DNA of 64,000 bases from Salticus scenicus (lineage: Eukaryota; Arthropoda; Arachnida; Araneae; Salticidae), in NCBI GenBank assembly GCA_963930645.1, contig OZ005662.1, positions 78,834,841-78,898,840 of the forward strand, in the 5' to 3' direction. Of the stretch, positions 34,250 to 45,139 are shown piece after piece. Each line of letters begins with the position of its first letter. Within the stretch, counting starts at the first letter, position 1. The notes beneath the pieces were generated by a model, which saw only the letters and a program-made list of their open reading frames with translations, made no database searches and was not told the DNA's origin. Both the position numbers and the translations under genes were made by a program.

Positions 34250-35150
34250 TCTTATTCTATATTGTAGGAAAAGTTTTGTTTTTGTATCAAATTTTCGGAA
34301 TTGAGTTTTTGCTTCACTTTCACGTTTTTAAGTTCCCTGAAACAAAATATCAGGTTACTAGCGGTTAGTTTGCACGTGTTTGCCTGTATGCTTGTAATTC
34401 AAAATCAAACTCACTATTCTAAAGATTTTTCATATGGGAAGGTTACTTAAAAATCGTTATTGGGATCGAACGTATACACTTCAGGAAATGTGTTCACTCC
34501 TCCCAGCCAACACACACCCACATTTTTTTTTTTTTTTTCTTACCTATATATTGCAGAAAAATGATAGTTTTGGCTCAAATTTCTGATACTGAGTTTTTTT
34601 TTACACTTACATGTTTTGAGGTTCCCTGATTTTAAAAATCCGGTTTTTTAGCGGTTGGCATGGGTGAAAGTTTTCAGTCTATGGACTGACTTCAGTCTTT
34701 TTTAAGGTGTTATAATACATATAGGCCAATTTTATGGAATTAATCTTTGTTAGGGGCAAATAAAGGTCCCAATTTTTTTTCTGAACCAGCCCCTATTAAT
34801 GTTAATTCAAATATATTAATAAATAATTTTGCTAAGTTTTCATACTTATGCTTATTAATGTAACCTTTAGAAATCTATGTTTTGAATATCTACATACATT
34901 ATGTTTGAGTTTATTATGTTTACCCAATATTACAATATATATATATATATATGCACACTTCAGTCCAGCGAAAATTTTTTACTTTCACCCATGGCGGTTG
35001 GTTTGTGTGTGTCTGTGTATTTCTTATCATCATAACTCAAACAAATATTTCTAGAAAGTCCAAACTCTGAGAAGAGAGTAAGTTATTCGTGCGCAGGGAC
35101 TTCCAAGAGAATTCAAATACATTATGTTTATCAGCGACATTTCTGATAGG
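34250..35150 (+). repeat. Diverged SF remnants
   Basis: Two decayed SF starts follow e2: TTCTTATTCTATATTGTAGG with GTTTTTAAGTTCCCTGA near 34252-34345, and TTACCTATATATTGCAG with ACATGTTTTGAGGTTCCCTG near 34540-34630. The second continues as GCGGTTGGTTTGTGTGTGTC after the nested MITE at 34659-34993. Confidence 0.5.
34659..34993. mobile_element. MITE with CATGGGTGAAAG ends and exact 8-bp duplication
   Basis: The octamer GCGGTTGG is at 34651-34658 and 34994-35001. The element starts CATGGGTGAAAGTTTTCAGT and ends with the mirror ACTTTCACCCATG. 335 bp, AT-rich, with a (TA)n run. It is inserted in a diverged SF repeat, whose sequence becomes continuous if one octamer and the insert are removed. 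hAT-like by duplication length. Confidence 0.8.
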
Positions 35151-35514
35151 TACCATTGAATATCTTTAGATTGTATAAAACAACATAAAATGAATGTGCA
35201 TTATCATTTTATATGCATAAAAGCACTTTTCGTGTAAAATGTGGAATGAAAATCAATTATTAATCGATTACAAAAAACTGCACAAACGAATTCGGGTACA
35301 TTATGGCTGTACAAAAAAAAAAAAAAAAAATGCTCAAAATGCATTTGAAGTTAAGTTATGTATTTTTGATACTGTACTAATTTTAAGCATACTATATAGA
35401 TTTTTTAAAATACGTGAAACAAACATATATATATATATATATATATATGACTTTCTCTCTATATACAGGGTGTTTATTAAGTCCCGGACCCATTTTGATG
35501 TTTAATAACTCATA

Positions 35515-36566
35515 AAAAAATCTGGTGTGAAACAACCACACGACTTCCATTACCCACTATTACACATATTATATACATTTTTGAGAGATAATGCGATCAG
35601 AAAACACAAAAGTGAACAAAACAGAAAATCGTTAGAGCCGTTTTTGAAATACAAACTTTTACAAAAAATCAATTATTGACCGGAAAACAATAATTACATA
35701 CAAAAGGATATTTAAAAGCGAGTTAATATGGCGAGTTTGAAAAAATCCGTACAGCTGTTTTTAAAGGAACGCCCTTGGGAGACCTGAAATTGAGCTATTT
35801 ACACAGGACGCCTATCAATTTTCCTGAACTAACCAACTATATCATTCGAAAGGACATCTAATAAAGTGATTTATATAGCAAATTTGAAGAAAATCGTTAG
35901 AGCCGTTTTTGAGATACGGATTTACGGTCCCACTTCCGGTTTCCGGTGTCCCACTTCCGGTTAAACTCAATTATTGACAGAAAAACAATAATTACATACA
36001 AAAGCATATTTAAAAGTGAGTTAAAATGGCGAGTTTGAAAAAAATCCGTACAACCGTTTTTAAAGGAACGCCTTTGCGAGGCATGAAGTTGAGCTATTTA
36101 TACAGTACGCCTATCAATTTTCCTGGACTAACCAACTATATCATTCGAAAGGACAGCTAATAGAGTGTTTATATAGCAAGTTTGAAGAAAATCGTTAGAG
36201 CCGTTTTTGAGGTACGGACTTACGGTCCCACTTCCGGTTTCCGATGTCCCACTTTCGGTTTTTCAATTTTCACCAAAATTTGGAAATTTCATTTGTACAC
36301 CAGACGTATTTCAATTCTAAAGTTTCGTAGCTCTATCTTTATTAGTTTCTGAGCTATAATAGCCAGAAGATTCTCCACATACATACGTACATACATACAT
36401 AAACACACAAACCCACACACACATACATACACTCTGACCAATTGCCAAAAACAACTTTTTTGGACTCAGGGGACCTTAAAACGTGTAAATCAGGTGAAAA
36501 CCCGATATCGAATTTTCAGACCGAATGCAATACTTCCATTACCTACGGTAGTACGGTAATGGAAGT
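35515..36566 (-). repeat. SF superfamily member e3, nested, with internal duplication
   Basis: Inverted relative to e1/e2. The 3' dyad CTGGTGTGAAACAACCACAC is at the left, and the 5' stem-loop (GGTAATGGAAGT partner) is at the right end. The middle is present twice: blocks with ATCGTTAGAGCCGTTTTTGA and ACCAACTATATCATTCG occur near 35625-35900 and again near 36000-36215. It sits just inside the left inverted repeat of the host transposon. Confidence 0.75.
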
Positions 36567-36647
36567 AATAATAAAAGATAATATAATGATAGATTAAAAT
36601 TAATAACATAAATAGTTAGATAGACTTAAAAAGTTTCATGACCCTTG

Positions 36648-36848
36648 TCAATGAACTTCCACGTGTGCCCCCTTCGTCGCACGGAGAATATCAAGTCGAT
36701 AGTCAATTTCACGCCAGGTAGCGTCAAGCATGTCTGAATTAACCACATGCATCTGAAATGAACCACACGCGCAGACGATATTTACAAAAGTAAAGATATT
36801 CAAACCTGAAAAGAAAATATATGAGTTATTCCACAAGTTTGTTTATAT
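36648..36848 (-). pseudogene. Transposase C-terminal remnant
   Basis: The minus frame ends IDYRLDILRATKGAHVEVH before its stop. This resembles the R.D.CR.TRGAHIE tail found at the C-terminus of arthropod HTH/DDE transposases in elements with CAGGGTGTT-type ends. Only the last ~25 residues are convincing; upstream residues do not match. It belongs to the 35466-36908 element. Confidence 0.55.
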
Positions 36849-36999
36849 CTTCATTATTTTATGAGTTATTAAACATCAAAATGGGTCCGGGACTTTATAA
36901 ACACCCTGTATGTCCTGGAAAAAATAACCCAGGAAAAATGCTTCCTCAGAAAAAAACAACCCGAAAAAAGCACCCTTAAAAAAGTATCTAAAAAAGGAG

Positions 37000-37610
37000 C
37001 CCTCATAATCATGCATAAAAAATTATATTATGGTATTCCGGGTCAATTGAAAATTAAAATTACAAAATAGAGGTGTCCTCAAATAACTCTTTTAAATTTA
37101 AGAATTTTTATGACAGAATGATAAATTTATTATAATAGTTTTACTAACTATTTCGACTTTTTAAAAAGGCAATCATTGGTGAATTACTACAACAGATCTA
37201 TGGGTTTAAATATAAATAAGAATGAAGGATTCTTCCCCCTCCCCCTCCATTTCTTCCTTTACAATAGAACCCCCCTCCCCCAACTTTACCTGTTTGCCTT
37301 ACCACAAGTGGACATATTAAAGCTGTCAAAACTGACAAACATGACAAATCCCTGTTTGAAAAAAAAAAAAAAAAGCTTTTACTACATGACATTTGTGTAT
37401 TCAAAAGCAAACGCCAGTATTACGTAGAACTTCTGGAAATCATAAAATATTTTTCAAAATGTGATATTACATTTTTTTTTTCCTTTTAAATGTGTTAACA
37501 AACAATAAAGCAATTTAAAATGCTCTAAGATAGTAAAATAGAAATAATAATAACAACTATTAATAGTGTTTCTAAGTAAAACAATATCTTTTAAATTGGT
37601 TTTGCGAAGG
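37000..37610. other. AT-rich DNA with a CCCCCTCCCC patch
   Basis: 37230-37290 carries pyrimidine-rich runs similar to those in the middle of SF copies. No gene. Confidence 0.4.
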
Positions 37611-37616
37611 TTTCAG

Positions 37617-38410
37617 GTTGTGGCCACCACATGACTTCCTTCTATATTTTCCCATGCAAATTCACTCAGTAAAAATAATTTATTAAAATCATTATTTAAT
37701 AAAATTATCTTCAATGATAATGCAGTACAATTTCCATATTAGAGAAGTACTACAATACTAAATATCCAAAAAAAGTTCATTTTATTCTCAATATTACATA
37801 AAAAAAAAAAAAAAAAAAATCGATAACTTTATTATAAATTATAGCAGGTCGATGGTTCAACCGTTCATTTTAAAGGTGTTGGCGAGCTCTTTTGAAAGAT
37901 ACCCATCATGTAACTTTATTCCCCTCGGGGTGGGGGGGGAGAGGCATTGCTCCTACATACATATATATATATATTCCCCAGTTGAGTATCTCTATTATAA
38001 ACAATTCTAGTAAATTTCATAATCATTATTAAAAAATAATTCTCTTTATGCACATTTATACAAAATTTTGTCCTATACCAACATTTTGAAAATTTATAAA
38101 AAAACGGGATGGCAACGCAACCTGTTAGACAATTTTTACCAAAAGTTGATAGGCACTAATTTATGTCAAGGTGTAATTACATACCAATTTGTATAAAATT
38201 CTGTGCAGTAATTCCTGAGTTACAGTTGTCACAAAATTTTGTCACACACACACTCACACACGGACGGACGGACAGACAGACAAACATTTTCTAAAAATGA
38301 TCAAATCGTGTTCTACAGCTCTCAAAATGTGTAAATCCATCAAAAACCTAAGGTTGAAAATTTTTACGAATCTAATACTATATCTTTCTATTGAATATAG
38401 AAAGAAAGTT
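37617..38410 (-). repeat. SF superfamily member e7 (GGCCACCACA type)
   Basis: Left end GGTTGTGGCCACCACATGAC, then TTCCTTCTATATTTTCCC. The middle has GGTGTTGGCGAGCTCTTTTG and a G run. The right side has CACACACACTCACACACGGA, CGGACGGACAGACAGAC, TTTTCTAAAAATGATC and a stem-loop TTTCTATTGAATATAGAAA at the far right, which is its 5' end. Confidence 0.7.
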
Positions 38411-38453
<43 letters not shown>

Positions 38454-39420
38454 GTATGTATGAAGGAAACACTATTACAAATGCAAAAAATATAATGATT
38501 ATCCGATACTTCAATTGCATTAACATGCAATTTCTGCAACGAAGTTTCCGTAATGTTCACTCTTTATTTTAGAACGATATCAGCTATTTGCATTAGCCAT
38601 TTTAATGTAAAATAAATAAAGTTCTTTATACATTATATATATATATATATAAATTAATATTGATAAAAATTAATAATATTTATTCATTGGCAAATAAATT
38701 AATAAAAATTAATTTCATTTGCTTTTGCTTTGCTTTCTTGTTAAAATAAATTTTAAAGCATTAGAAAGTATTTTAGACTTTTCTTGCGGTTAAATATTTC
38801 CTGACAATTTCTTTGCTTTTACGACTAAAAAAACTGCTTGTAAAATGAAATATCAGAAAAATAAATAAATAAATGAATAAATAAATAAAATAAAAATAAA
38901 TCACTCTTTAAGCTACATCTATGGCTATATTTTATTTATAATTTAATTTAAATATTGTAAATGCACGTTGAAGCAATGAATTAAGAATCTGATATCCAAA
39001 GTCAAATTTTTTATGTTTCACAAATTTTTAATTGCACTGCTACTTTCACTAAAAAGATATTTTCAAAAGAAGTAAAAGGCATTTTCAAAAAGACAGTAAA
39101 AGAACAAGAACATTAAAAAGTACTATGTTGTAAACATCTCAAAACTTCCTTCTAAATTTTCTTAAGCAAATTGATGAAGTGCAAATTATTTTTAAAAATT
39201 ATTTTCCATAGTTAGTGCAGATGATTTTCAAATCACAAAAATATAAACCTAAATATTGAAAGACAGTCATTTATTCTTCATAGACAAGAAGATATTTAAA
39301 AGATGCATCTCTTCTGTTACTTTTATTTTGCTTGAAAACGAATAAAAATTATACAGCAATCTGTTTTAGTTTCTAACTTACAATTTTATTTTTCTTAATA
39401 ATAATAATAATAAATTTGTA
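38411..39420. other. AT-rich DNA with microsatellites
   Basis: (TA)n then (TATG)n at 38416-38462. Near 39125-39180 is a decayed SF-like end (ACATCTCAAAACTTCCTTCT). No gene. Confidence 0.45.
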
Positions 39421-39437
39421 CTTTTAAAAAATTAAAG

Positions 39438-39761
39438 AACACGCTTTTATTGAAATGTGAACTAAAAAGTACAAAATATCTATCTTTGTAGTATTAAAAT
39501 GAAGTGTAAGAGAAAATCGTGTGAGTGATACAGCACAATATTTACATACTTTTAAATTTTTAATAAAATAATTTAGAATTAAACAAAACCCATTTTTAAA
39601 AAATCTCCCTCGACTGGGCTCGAACGTTAGACCTTTAAGTTGGTAGCCCGGAGTTTTACCTCACAGCCGGGAAAGTTTTTTTTTACAATGTAGATTTTTT
39701 GTTTTCTCCCAGAGCGGTTACAAACATACATACATACAGGTGAAGCTAATAAAAGCGTGTT
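39438..39761 (+). repeat. Repeat H, first of a tandem pair
   Basis: AACACGCTTTTATTGAAATG to AATAAAAGCGTGTT, with GAGAAAATCGTGTGAGTGA and the B-box-like GGGCTCGAACGTTAGACC segment intact. Confidence 0.75.
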
Positions 39762-39793
39762 AAAAATAAAATTGTACTTTTAAAAAATTAAAG

Positions 39794-40024
39794 AACACGC
39801 TTTTATTGAAATGTGAACTAAAAAGTACAAAATATCTATCTTTATACTATTAAAATGAAGTGTAAGAGAAAATCGTGTGAGTGACACATCACAATATTTA
39901 CATACTTTTAAATTTTTAATAAAATAATTTAGAATTAAACAAAACCCATTTTTAAAAAATCTCCCTTGACTGGGCTCCCAGAGAGTTACAAACATACATA
40001 CAGGTGAAGCTAATAAAAGCGTGT
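39794..40024 (+). repeat. Repeat H, second of a tandem pair, internally deleted
   Basis: Same ends, but about 90 bases around the B-box segment are missing (it goes from GACTGGGCTCCCAGAG straight to TTACAAACATACATAC). The preceding 26 bases (TTGTACTTTTAAAAAATTAA region) duplicate the flank of the first copy, so this arose by tandem duplication. A (TC)n run follows at 40034-40063. Confidence 0.7.
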
Positions 40025-40031
40025 TAAAAAA

Positions 40032-40064
<33 letters not shown>

Positions 40065-40072
<8 letters not shown>

Positions 40073-40710
40073 TTCCCCCAAAATGATGCAATATTATGCG
40101 ATTCTCTTCTCTTTGGAAAAATCAAAATAAATATTAAAATTTTAAACATAAAGCTTATTGTATGAATATTTTTGTTTGAAATCTGTTATAAATTGTTTAT
40201 TTCAACGTACTATGAATATATATAATAAAGATGATCTATTAAGCATAGTAGAAGCCAAGCAACAGATACAAGATCTCTGAAACACCAATGACCAATAAGA
40301 TTTTTAAAAAAAATTATCAGTGGATGAAATACACTAATGTAAAGAAACCAGATCTATTAATTAACAGCCTGCAAAACAAACGAATCAATAAAGTAACACA
40401 ACAAATCTTAACTTAAAACCATAAACTTATCAAAATTAATGAAAAAATAACATGTATTCAAATGGAGACAACAGAAAATAGAAGATTAGATGAAACAAGT
40501 CTGTGGCATAAATAAATGAGTCTTGTTAACAATTTTCGAAAATAATAAGGGAATACAAACTGTGTACAATTGAATATTTATTTAACATTGATTTAAAACA
40601 ATTTTAAAATTTATATTTTTTAATAAACCTAAAAATAACTGTTAAAATGGTAATAATAATAAAATCACTTTCCTTTTTTTGGGAGGGGGTTGTTTCTTTT
40701 GTCTATTTAT
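40065..40710. other. AT-rich DNA, no gene seen
   Basis: 40250-40280 (GCCAAGCAACAGATACAAGA) echoes 20318-20340 (GCCAAGCAACAGATATAAGA), a short dispersed match. Otherwise nothing. Confidence 0.45.
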
Positions 40711-40716
40711 TTATTA

Positions 40717-41055
40717 CAGTGATTCTCAACCACTATGCCGCGGCACTTCTGTGTGCCACTAAATTCTTAAAGTGTGCCGCCAAATTTTAGAAATGTATAT
40801 AGTAAAAATTATAATGCTTTTTTTTATTACGAGTAAAGTTTGTTTAAATTAAAGAAAAGTACACTGTAAAAAAAAACTGTTGTTTTTACAGTTAAATACC
40901 ATATTTTTAACTGTTTTTATCTTCAATAACTGTGACCTTTCATAGAGTGACATATTTGCCCCAAGTGAAGTATCTACCGCCAAATTTTGAAATCGTTAAA
41001 AGTGTGCCGCGACAAAAAAAAAAAAAAAAAAAAAGGTTAAAATTGAGAATCACTG
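40717..41055. mobile_element. hAT-type MITE
   Basis: Left end CAGTGATTCTCAACCACTAT; right end reverse complement CAGTGATTCTCAATTTTAAC. Inner AAAGTGTGCCGC blocks occur near both ends. The flanking octamers ATTTATTA (40709-40716) and ATTTATTG (41056-41063) differ at one base. CAGTGNTTCTCAACC is a classical hAT terminus. 339 bp, non-coding. Confidence 0.85.
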
Positions 41056-41199
41056 ATTTATTGTTTGTCCTTTTGTGTGTGGTTGTTGCATGCAGCTGCT
41101 CTACTAGCTGATTATGCTGCTTTCTCCAACTCCCCCACCCCCTACCCCTTCTTAGGTTTTTCCGTTTTCTTTTTGCCTGCATGCGATTGTTGCACCTGA

Positions 41200-41265
41200 A
41201 GAAGAAAGGCCATGTTCTTTCTAAACCGGTAATGCTTTCCTTTATTTTGTGGCGTGTGAAGAAGT
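41200..41265 (+). other. Hammerhead-like core, decayed
   Basis: GCACCTGAAGA is followed by a helix AGAAAG/CTTTCT with loop GCCATGTT, then AAACCGGTAATGC. The order CUGANGA - stem II - (G)AAA - short stem III - GUH fits a hammerhead ribozyme except that the G before AAA is T here. Stem I would be only three pairs with a mismatch next to the core. Hammerheads are known in Penelope-like retroelements. No reverse transcriptase is seen nearby. Confidence 0.2.
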
Positions 41266-41344
41266 TTTTGAGAGCATGACGTTTGGGCTCCTGACCCCAA
41301 CCATTAGATAATTTCACCCCCCTTCTCAAGTAGTAAAGGGGAGA

Positions 41345-41903
41345 AGGAGAGGAGTGAGAATTTTCCTTGGTCAGGAAAAAGAATATCCCAGTTACCTTTT
41401 GGAGATTTTTATCACTAAAGTTGGCGTGATTTTATTTATATGTTATTTGTTTAATAATGTAATGTTTAGTAGAAATATAACACTCATATTTTCCGAACTA
41501 TAACACTGTAAATATGAATAAATTTTTAAACTTATTTTATAAACAGATAAGTAAATTATATCTGTCTCTTTCAAGAATCTGTCATAAAACGACACATAAA
41601 CGAACTTATAATAAAGAACTTTGATTCTTACAAATTTATTTTTATACGAATGTATTTTTAAACTTTACATAAAACTAATAGTTTTAAAGTTCTTTAAAAT
41701 TGTTTTTATTGTTTCATTATATTATTTAATGCATTATTATTTATTTTTTATTTAATGTAAATAAAAAATAAATTTTAAATAAAATGTTATTTCAATAGTT
41801 TATTTTAAACATTATATAAAACTAATAGTTTTAAAGTTCTTTAAAATAGTTGTGATTCATGGTATTATTTAATGCATTATTATTTATTTATTATTTACTT
41901 AAA
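41345..41903. other. AT-rich DNA with a short tandem duplication
   Basis: AACATTATATAAAACTAATAG followed by TTTTAAAGTTCTTTAAAAT near 41805-41850 repeats 41662-41704. No gene. Confidence 0.45.
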
Positions 41904-41905
41904 TA

Positions 41906-42687
41906 CAGTAAAGCACCATTTATACGTATTTCAAGGAACTGGGGTAAAAAAACATATGAATGAAGAGAAGTATATTCGAAATTAAAAGAATAAAACTTTG
42001 ATTGCTACAAATTTAATGGCAATGAAGTAAAAATTATGTGAAATACTAATTAATAAAGTTTTTTTTTTTTTTTTAGTAATACAGTAACTATTGTATATTA
42101 CACTACAATATAATATGTATTTAAAGATAATAATTAAATTAAAATAAAATAAAATAAGAATAGTATTAATTATATATATTGCGTATCTTTAATAATAACT
42201 GTATAATACGATTTTTGTCGATACAGGTAGTTATTTAATTACATTTTAAAATATTTAACACTCGCGTGACATTCTGTGAGAGAACTGCTTGTGAAATGAA
42301 TTGAGTTTTATGAATGTTTTTCACTTGTGTTTTGATAAACAAAATAAGTTCGAAGTTTTTTTAATGCAATCCATTGCGTCCTTAAAGGAAGTTGGAATAA
42401 CTTTTCACATCTTACTTCATCATCACTTAAACTATCATGAAACAATTTGCCTCCAATTATTTCACCGGTTGTAAATAATTTCAAAGTCATGATATTAGTA
42501 TCACAGTCCATAAACTTTGGTTATACGCCTTTTTTACTTTCCTGAAATTCATAAAATCTCTCTACCGGACGTTATTTTCGCGTTTTAAATGATATTAAGC
42601 GGCGTAAAAACGAAATACTTTAGCATAAAATGGAAGTATAAATGTAAAAGATATATAAACGAGAGACGTATAAACAATGCTTCACTG
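41906..42687 (-). mobile_element. Pogo/Tigger-like element with transposase remnant
   Basis: CAGTAAAGCACCATTTATAC at the left and reverse complement CAGTGAAGCATTGTTTATAC at the right, TA flanks at 41904-41905 and 42688-42689. Inner ACGTATTTCAAGG and ACGTCTCTCG parts diverge. A short minus-strand frame at 42308-42511 fits the tail of a Tigger-like transposase. Confidence 0.7.
42308..42511 (-). pseudogene. Tigger/pogo-like transposase C-terminal remnant
   Basis: The frame contains HDSLSDDEVRCEK, then LRTQWIALKKLRTYFVYQNT. This pattern (an acidic LTDEEI-like segment followed by A...L..LR.Y...Q) is seen in the C-terminal tails of Tigger/jerky-type proteins. There is no catalytic domain within the element, so it is non-functional. 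The match is to a weakly conserved region. Confidence 0.45.
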
Positions 42688-42699
42688 TAATAGATAAAA

Positions 42700-43400
42700 T
42701 TCGAATCGTTGGGGAAGGATAAAAGATCGACACCCCCCCTCCAACTTTCTCAGATTGAAATATAGGTCGAATAAAAGTGTTTCTGAAATATTTTCAATAA
42801 AGCTCATATGCAGTACTAGTTATCTTTTCATTTAATTTGGGATCTACTTTTATAAGCACTTAAATGCAGAAGAAAGAGTTGTATGAATGCCGCGCCATAT
42901 TATTATCATTATTATTATTATTATTTTATTATTATTTTTTTTTAATTAGTCCTATTACTGTTATTACTGTTGCTATTTTGTAGGTTGAATTGAAATTTGA
43001 AAGGAAAATTTCGTTTAATTGCAACGGTTTTTTTAAATAAAAAAAAAATCTGGTGTGTCAATCACACTATTTTCTCTTATCCTGAAATTCAATACTATAA
43101 ATACAGGTTGGAGATTAAGAGGTAAGATAACGAGTACTGTTATGTAAACCTATGTTAAACAATTCAAAATAGGCTTAGGAAGAGTTTTATATGATAATTA
43201 GTTCTGTGTGAGGAGGGGGGGGGCTACCGCCCCCTCAACCCCCCCCCCCGTTTCATTAATGTACAAAAAACAAGCGATGAATGTTTAAAACATACATTAA
43301 TTACCATATCTCTATGAGGAATTTACTTCAATTCCCGAACAGCTTTGGTGAAAATGGTAAAATATTATTAGTAAAGCACATCTACTAGCGACAAATAAAT
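42700..43400. other. AT-rich DNA with a stray SF/H-type end
   Basis: TCTGGTGTGTCAATCACACT with TTTTCTCTTATCC at 43048-43085 has the dyad seen at the 3' end of H/SF repeats, on the minus strand. G and C runs occur at 43203-43250. No gene. Confidence 0.45.
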
Positions 43401-43404
43401 AGTG

Positions 43405-44208
43405 TGTTGTGGCCACCACACGACTTTCTTCTATATTTTCCTATACCAATTCACTCAGTAAAAAATAATTTATTAAAATTATTATTTAAAAAAATTAATT
43501 TCCATGATAATGGTAATTAGAGAAGTAGTATAACACTAAATATCCAAAAAAAAAAAAAAAAAAAAAAAAATGTTGAATTTATTCTCAATATTACATTAAA
43601 AGAAAAAAAAAAATGTTAAAAATGAAAAAAATTGAAGACTTTATTTTAAATTGTCACAGATCGATGGTTCAACCATTCGATTTAAAGGTATTGGCGAGCT
43701 CTTTTGGAAAATACCCATCATGAAAATTAACTCACCTGAAGGGGGGACTTCCCCCAAGGGGAGGGGGGGGGAGGGAGAAGGCGAGGCTCCGACATACACA
43801 AAATTTCTTTTCCTAATTGACTATCTCTATTACACACAATATATATTAGTTTCATTTGGTTTAGTGCAGTCTATAGAGGTTAAACTCTACTTACCTGCAA
43901 TTTCCCCATAGACGTAATTTATTTGAATATTTTTGAGTGTCCCTGTACACGAACCATTGGCTTCATCTCAAGCTTACTGTAGCATCCCTATATGATGCAC
44001 ATTTAGAATACTGAGTTTGGAATTTCTGATACTATTTGTTCTTGAGATATGCTGATAACAGACACACAGACAGACATACAGACCATTCGCTAAAAACATA
44101 ATTTTCGTATTCAGGGGACCTCAGAACTTGTAAATATAACAAAAACTCACGTTCGAAAATTTGATCCTAAAACAATACTTTCTCGACCCTATGGGTCAGA
44201 GATTGTAC
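43405..44208 (-). repeat. SF superfamily member e8
   Basis: Left end GTTGTGGCCACCACACGACT, then TTCTTCTATATTTTCC. The middle has GGTATTGGCGAGCTCTTTTG and purine/pyrimidine G-C runs (43740-43790). The right side has AGACACACAGACAGACATAC, GAATACGAAAATTATG (reverse strand), and the 5' end AATACTTTCTCGACCCTATG, followed by GGTCAGAG. Confidence 0.7.
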
Positions 44209-45139
44209 TAAATGAATGAATGAATAAAATAAAATCTAACAATATATTATTTATCACGTTCATTAAAATATATTAATTATAGATAATAATAAGAATATTA
44301 TGTATATTAATATAACAATAATTAATATAAAAGTAAATTTTGTAAGATAACGAAAAGCATGACAGACCTTTCAGTTACCTTAACATAAAGAATTGGAAAC
44401 TTTGGTATTTGTAAAAGATTTTAACGTCAGCTTTTTTTTTTTTTTTTTTTTTAAAGATATTTACACTTTTTGATGCGCGGGAAACACGAAAATCACAAAA
44501 TCGGTCCGTCTATAGGTTAGTCAGTTTATTACTGATTAACAAACTAAAATTTGATAATCAGTGTTTATCTCAAGAATAAATATCATAAAAATGTCGGATC
44601 GGTGTTTAAACATATTATTATGAAACTGTCCAAAACCTTATTCAATTTCAGCGTTATAATTTGAAACTTCGTAAGTTGTTCGAAACGTAAGATCTTCTTA
44701 GCATCATAGAATAGGGGAAATTTTCGCATAAATCAATATTACGCTTATTATTTTCTTAAAAAAAAAAAAAAATCGAACCAGCCTTAAATTGAAATATAAG
44801 ATGATGGCATAAAATATCAATATATAACTTTCGTTAGCAAAATTTAAGATTTTCTTAAATTCCTAAAAAATTCAATTATGTATATATTAATAGGCAAACA
44901 GGAAATACAATTATATTTCCTTATTTACAAGTAAGGATCAAACCCCACTTTCTCTTTTAGCTAAAAGAAACTCGCCTCGCCAAATAGGGTTGCAAATTGC
45001 AGTTTTAAGAAAAGATACGATTAAGAAGATTAAAGGATTAACGGAAACTTATCTCTGTAAAGGGAGAGGGGGGGATGAAATATACCCAAAGTACCGAGGT
45101 GCCCAAACGACATAGTCCCGAAGTTTTTATGTTTTAATA
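44209..45139. other. AT-rich DNA, no gene seen
   Basis: Poly-T near 44431-44453. A segment near 44560-44700 (CTCAAGAATAAAT, GTCGGATCGGTGTTTAAA) weakly resembles 16215-16330. Nothing coding. Confidence 0.4.

Larger units (their letters stand above)
35466..36908. mobile_element. Tc1/mariner-like element, CAGGGTGTTTAT ends, interrupted by SF
   Basis: The left CAGGGTGTTTATTAAGTCCC continues with GGACCCATTTTGATG and AATAACTCATAAAA, all mirrored at 36856-36908, with TA flanks (35464-35465, 36909-36910). An SF copy occupies most of the interior. A C-terminal transposase remnant lies at 36648-36848. Confidence 0.8.

Noticed and set aside
38416..38462. TA/TATG microsatellite as a feature of interest
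   Set aside because: Ordinary simple repeat; many similar (TA)n tracts and 20-30 base A or T runs occur throughout.
40940..41329. 129-codon minus-strand open frame
   Set aside because: Crosses the hAT MITE end and its poly-A; no domain seen.
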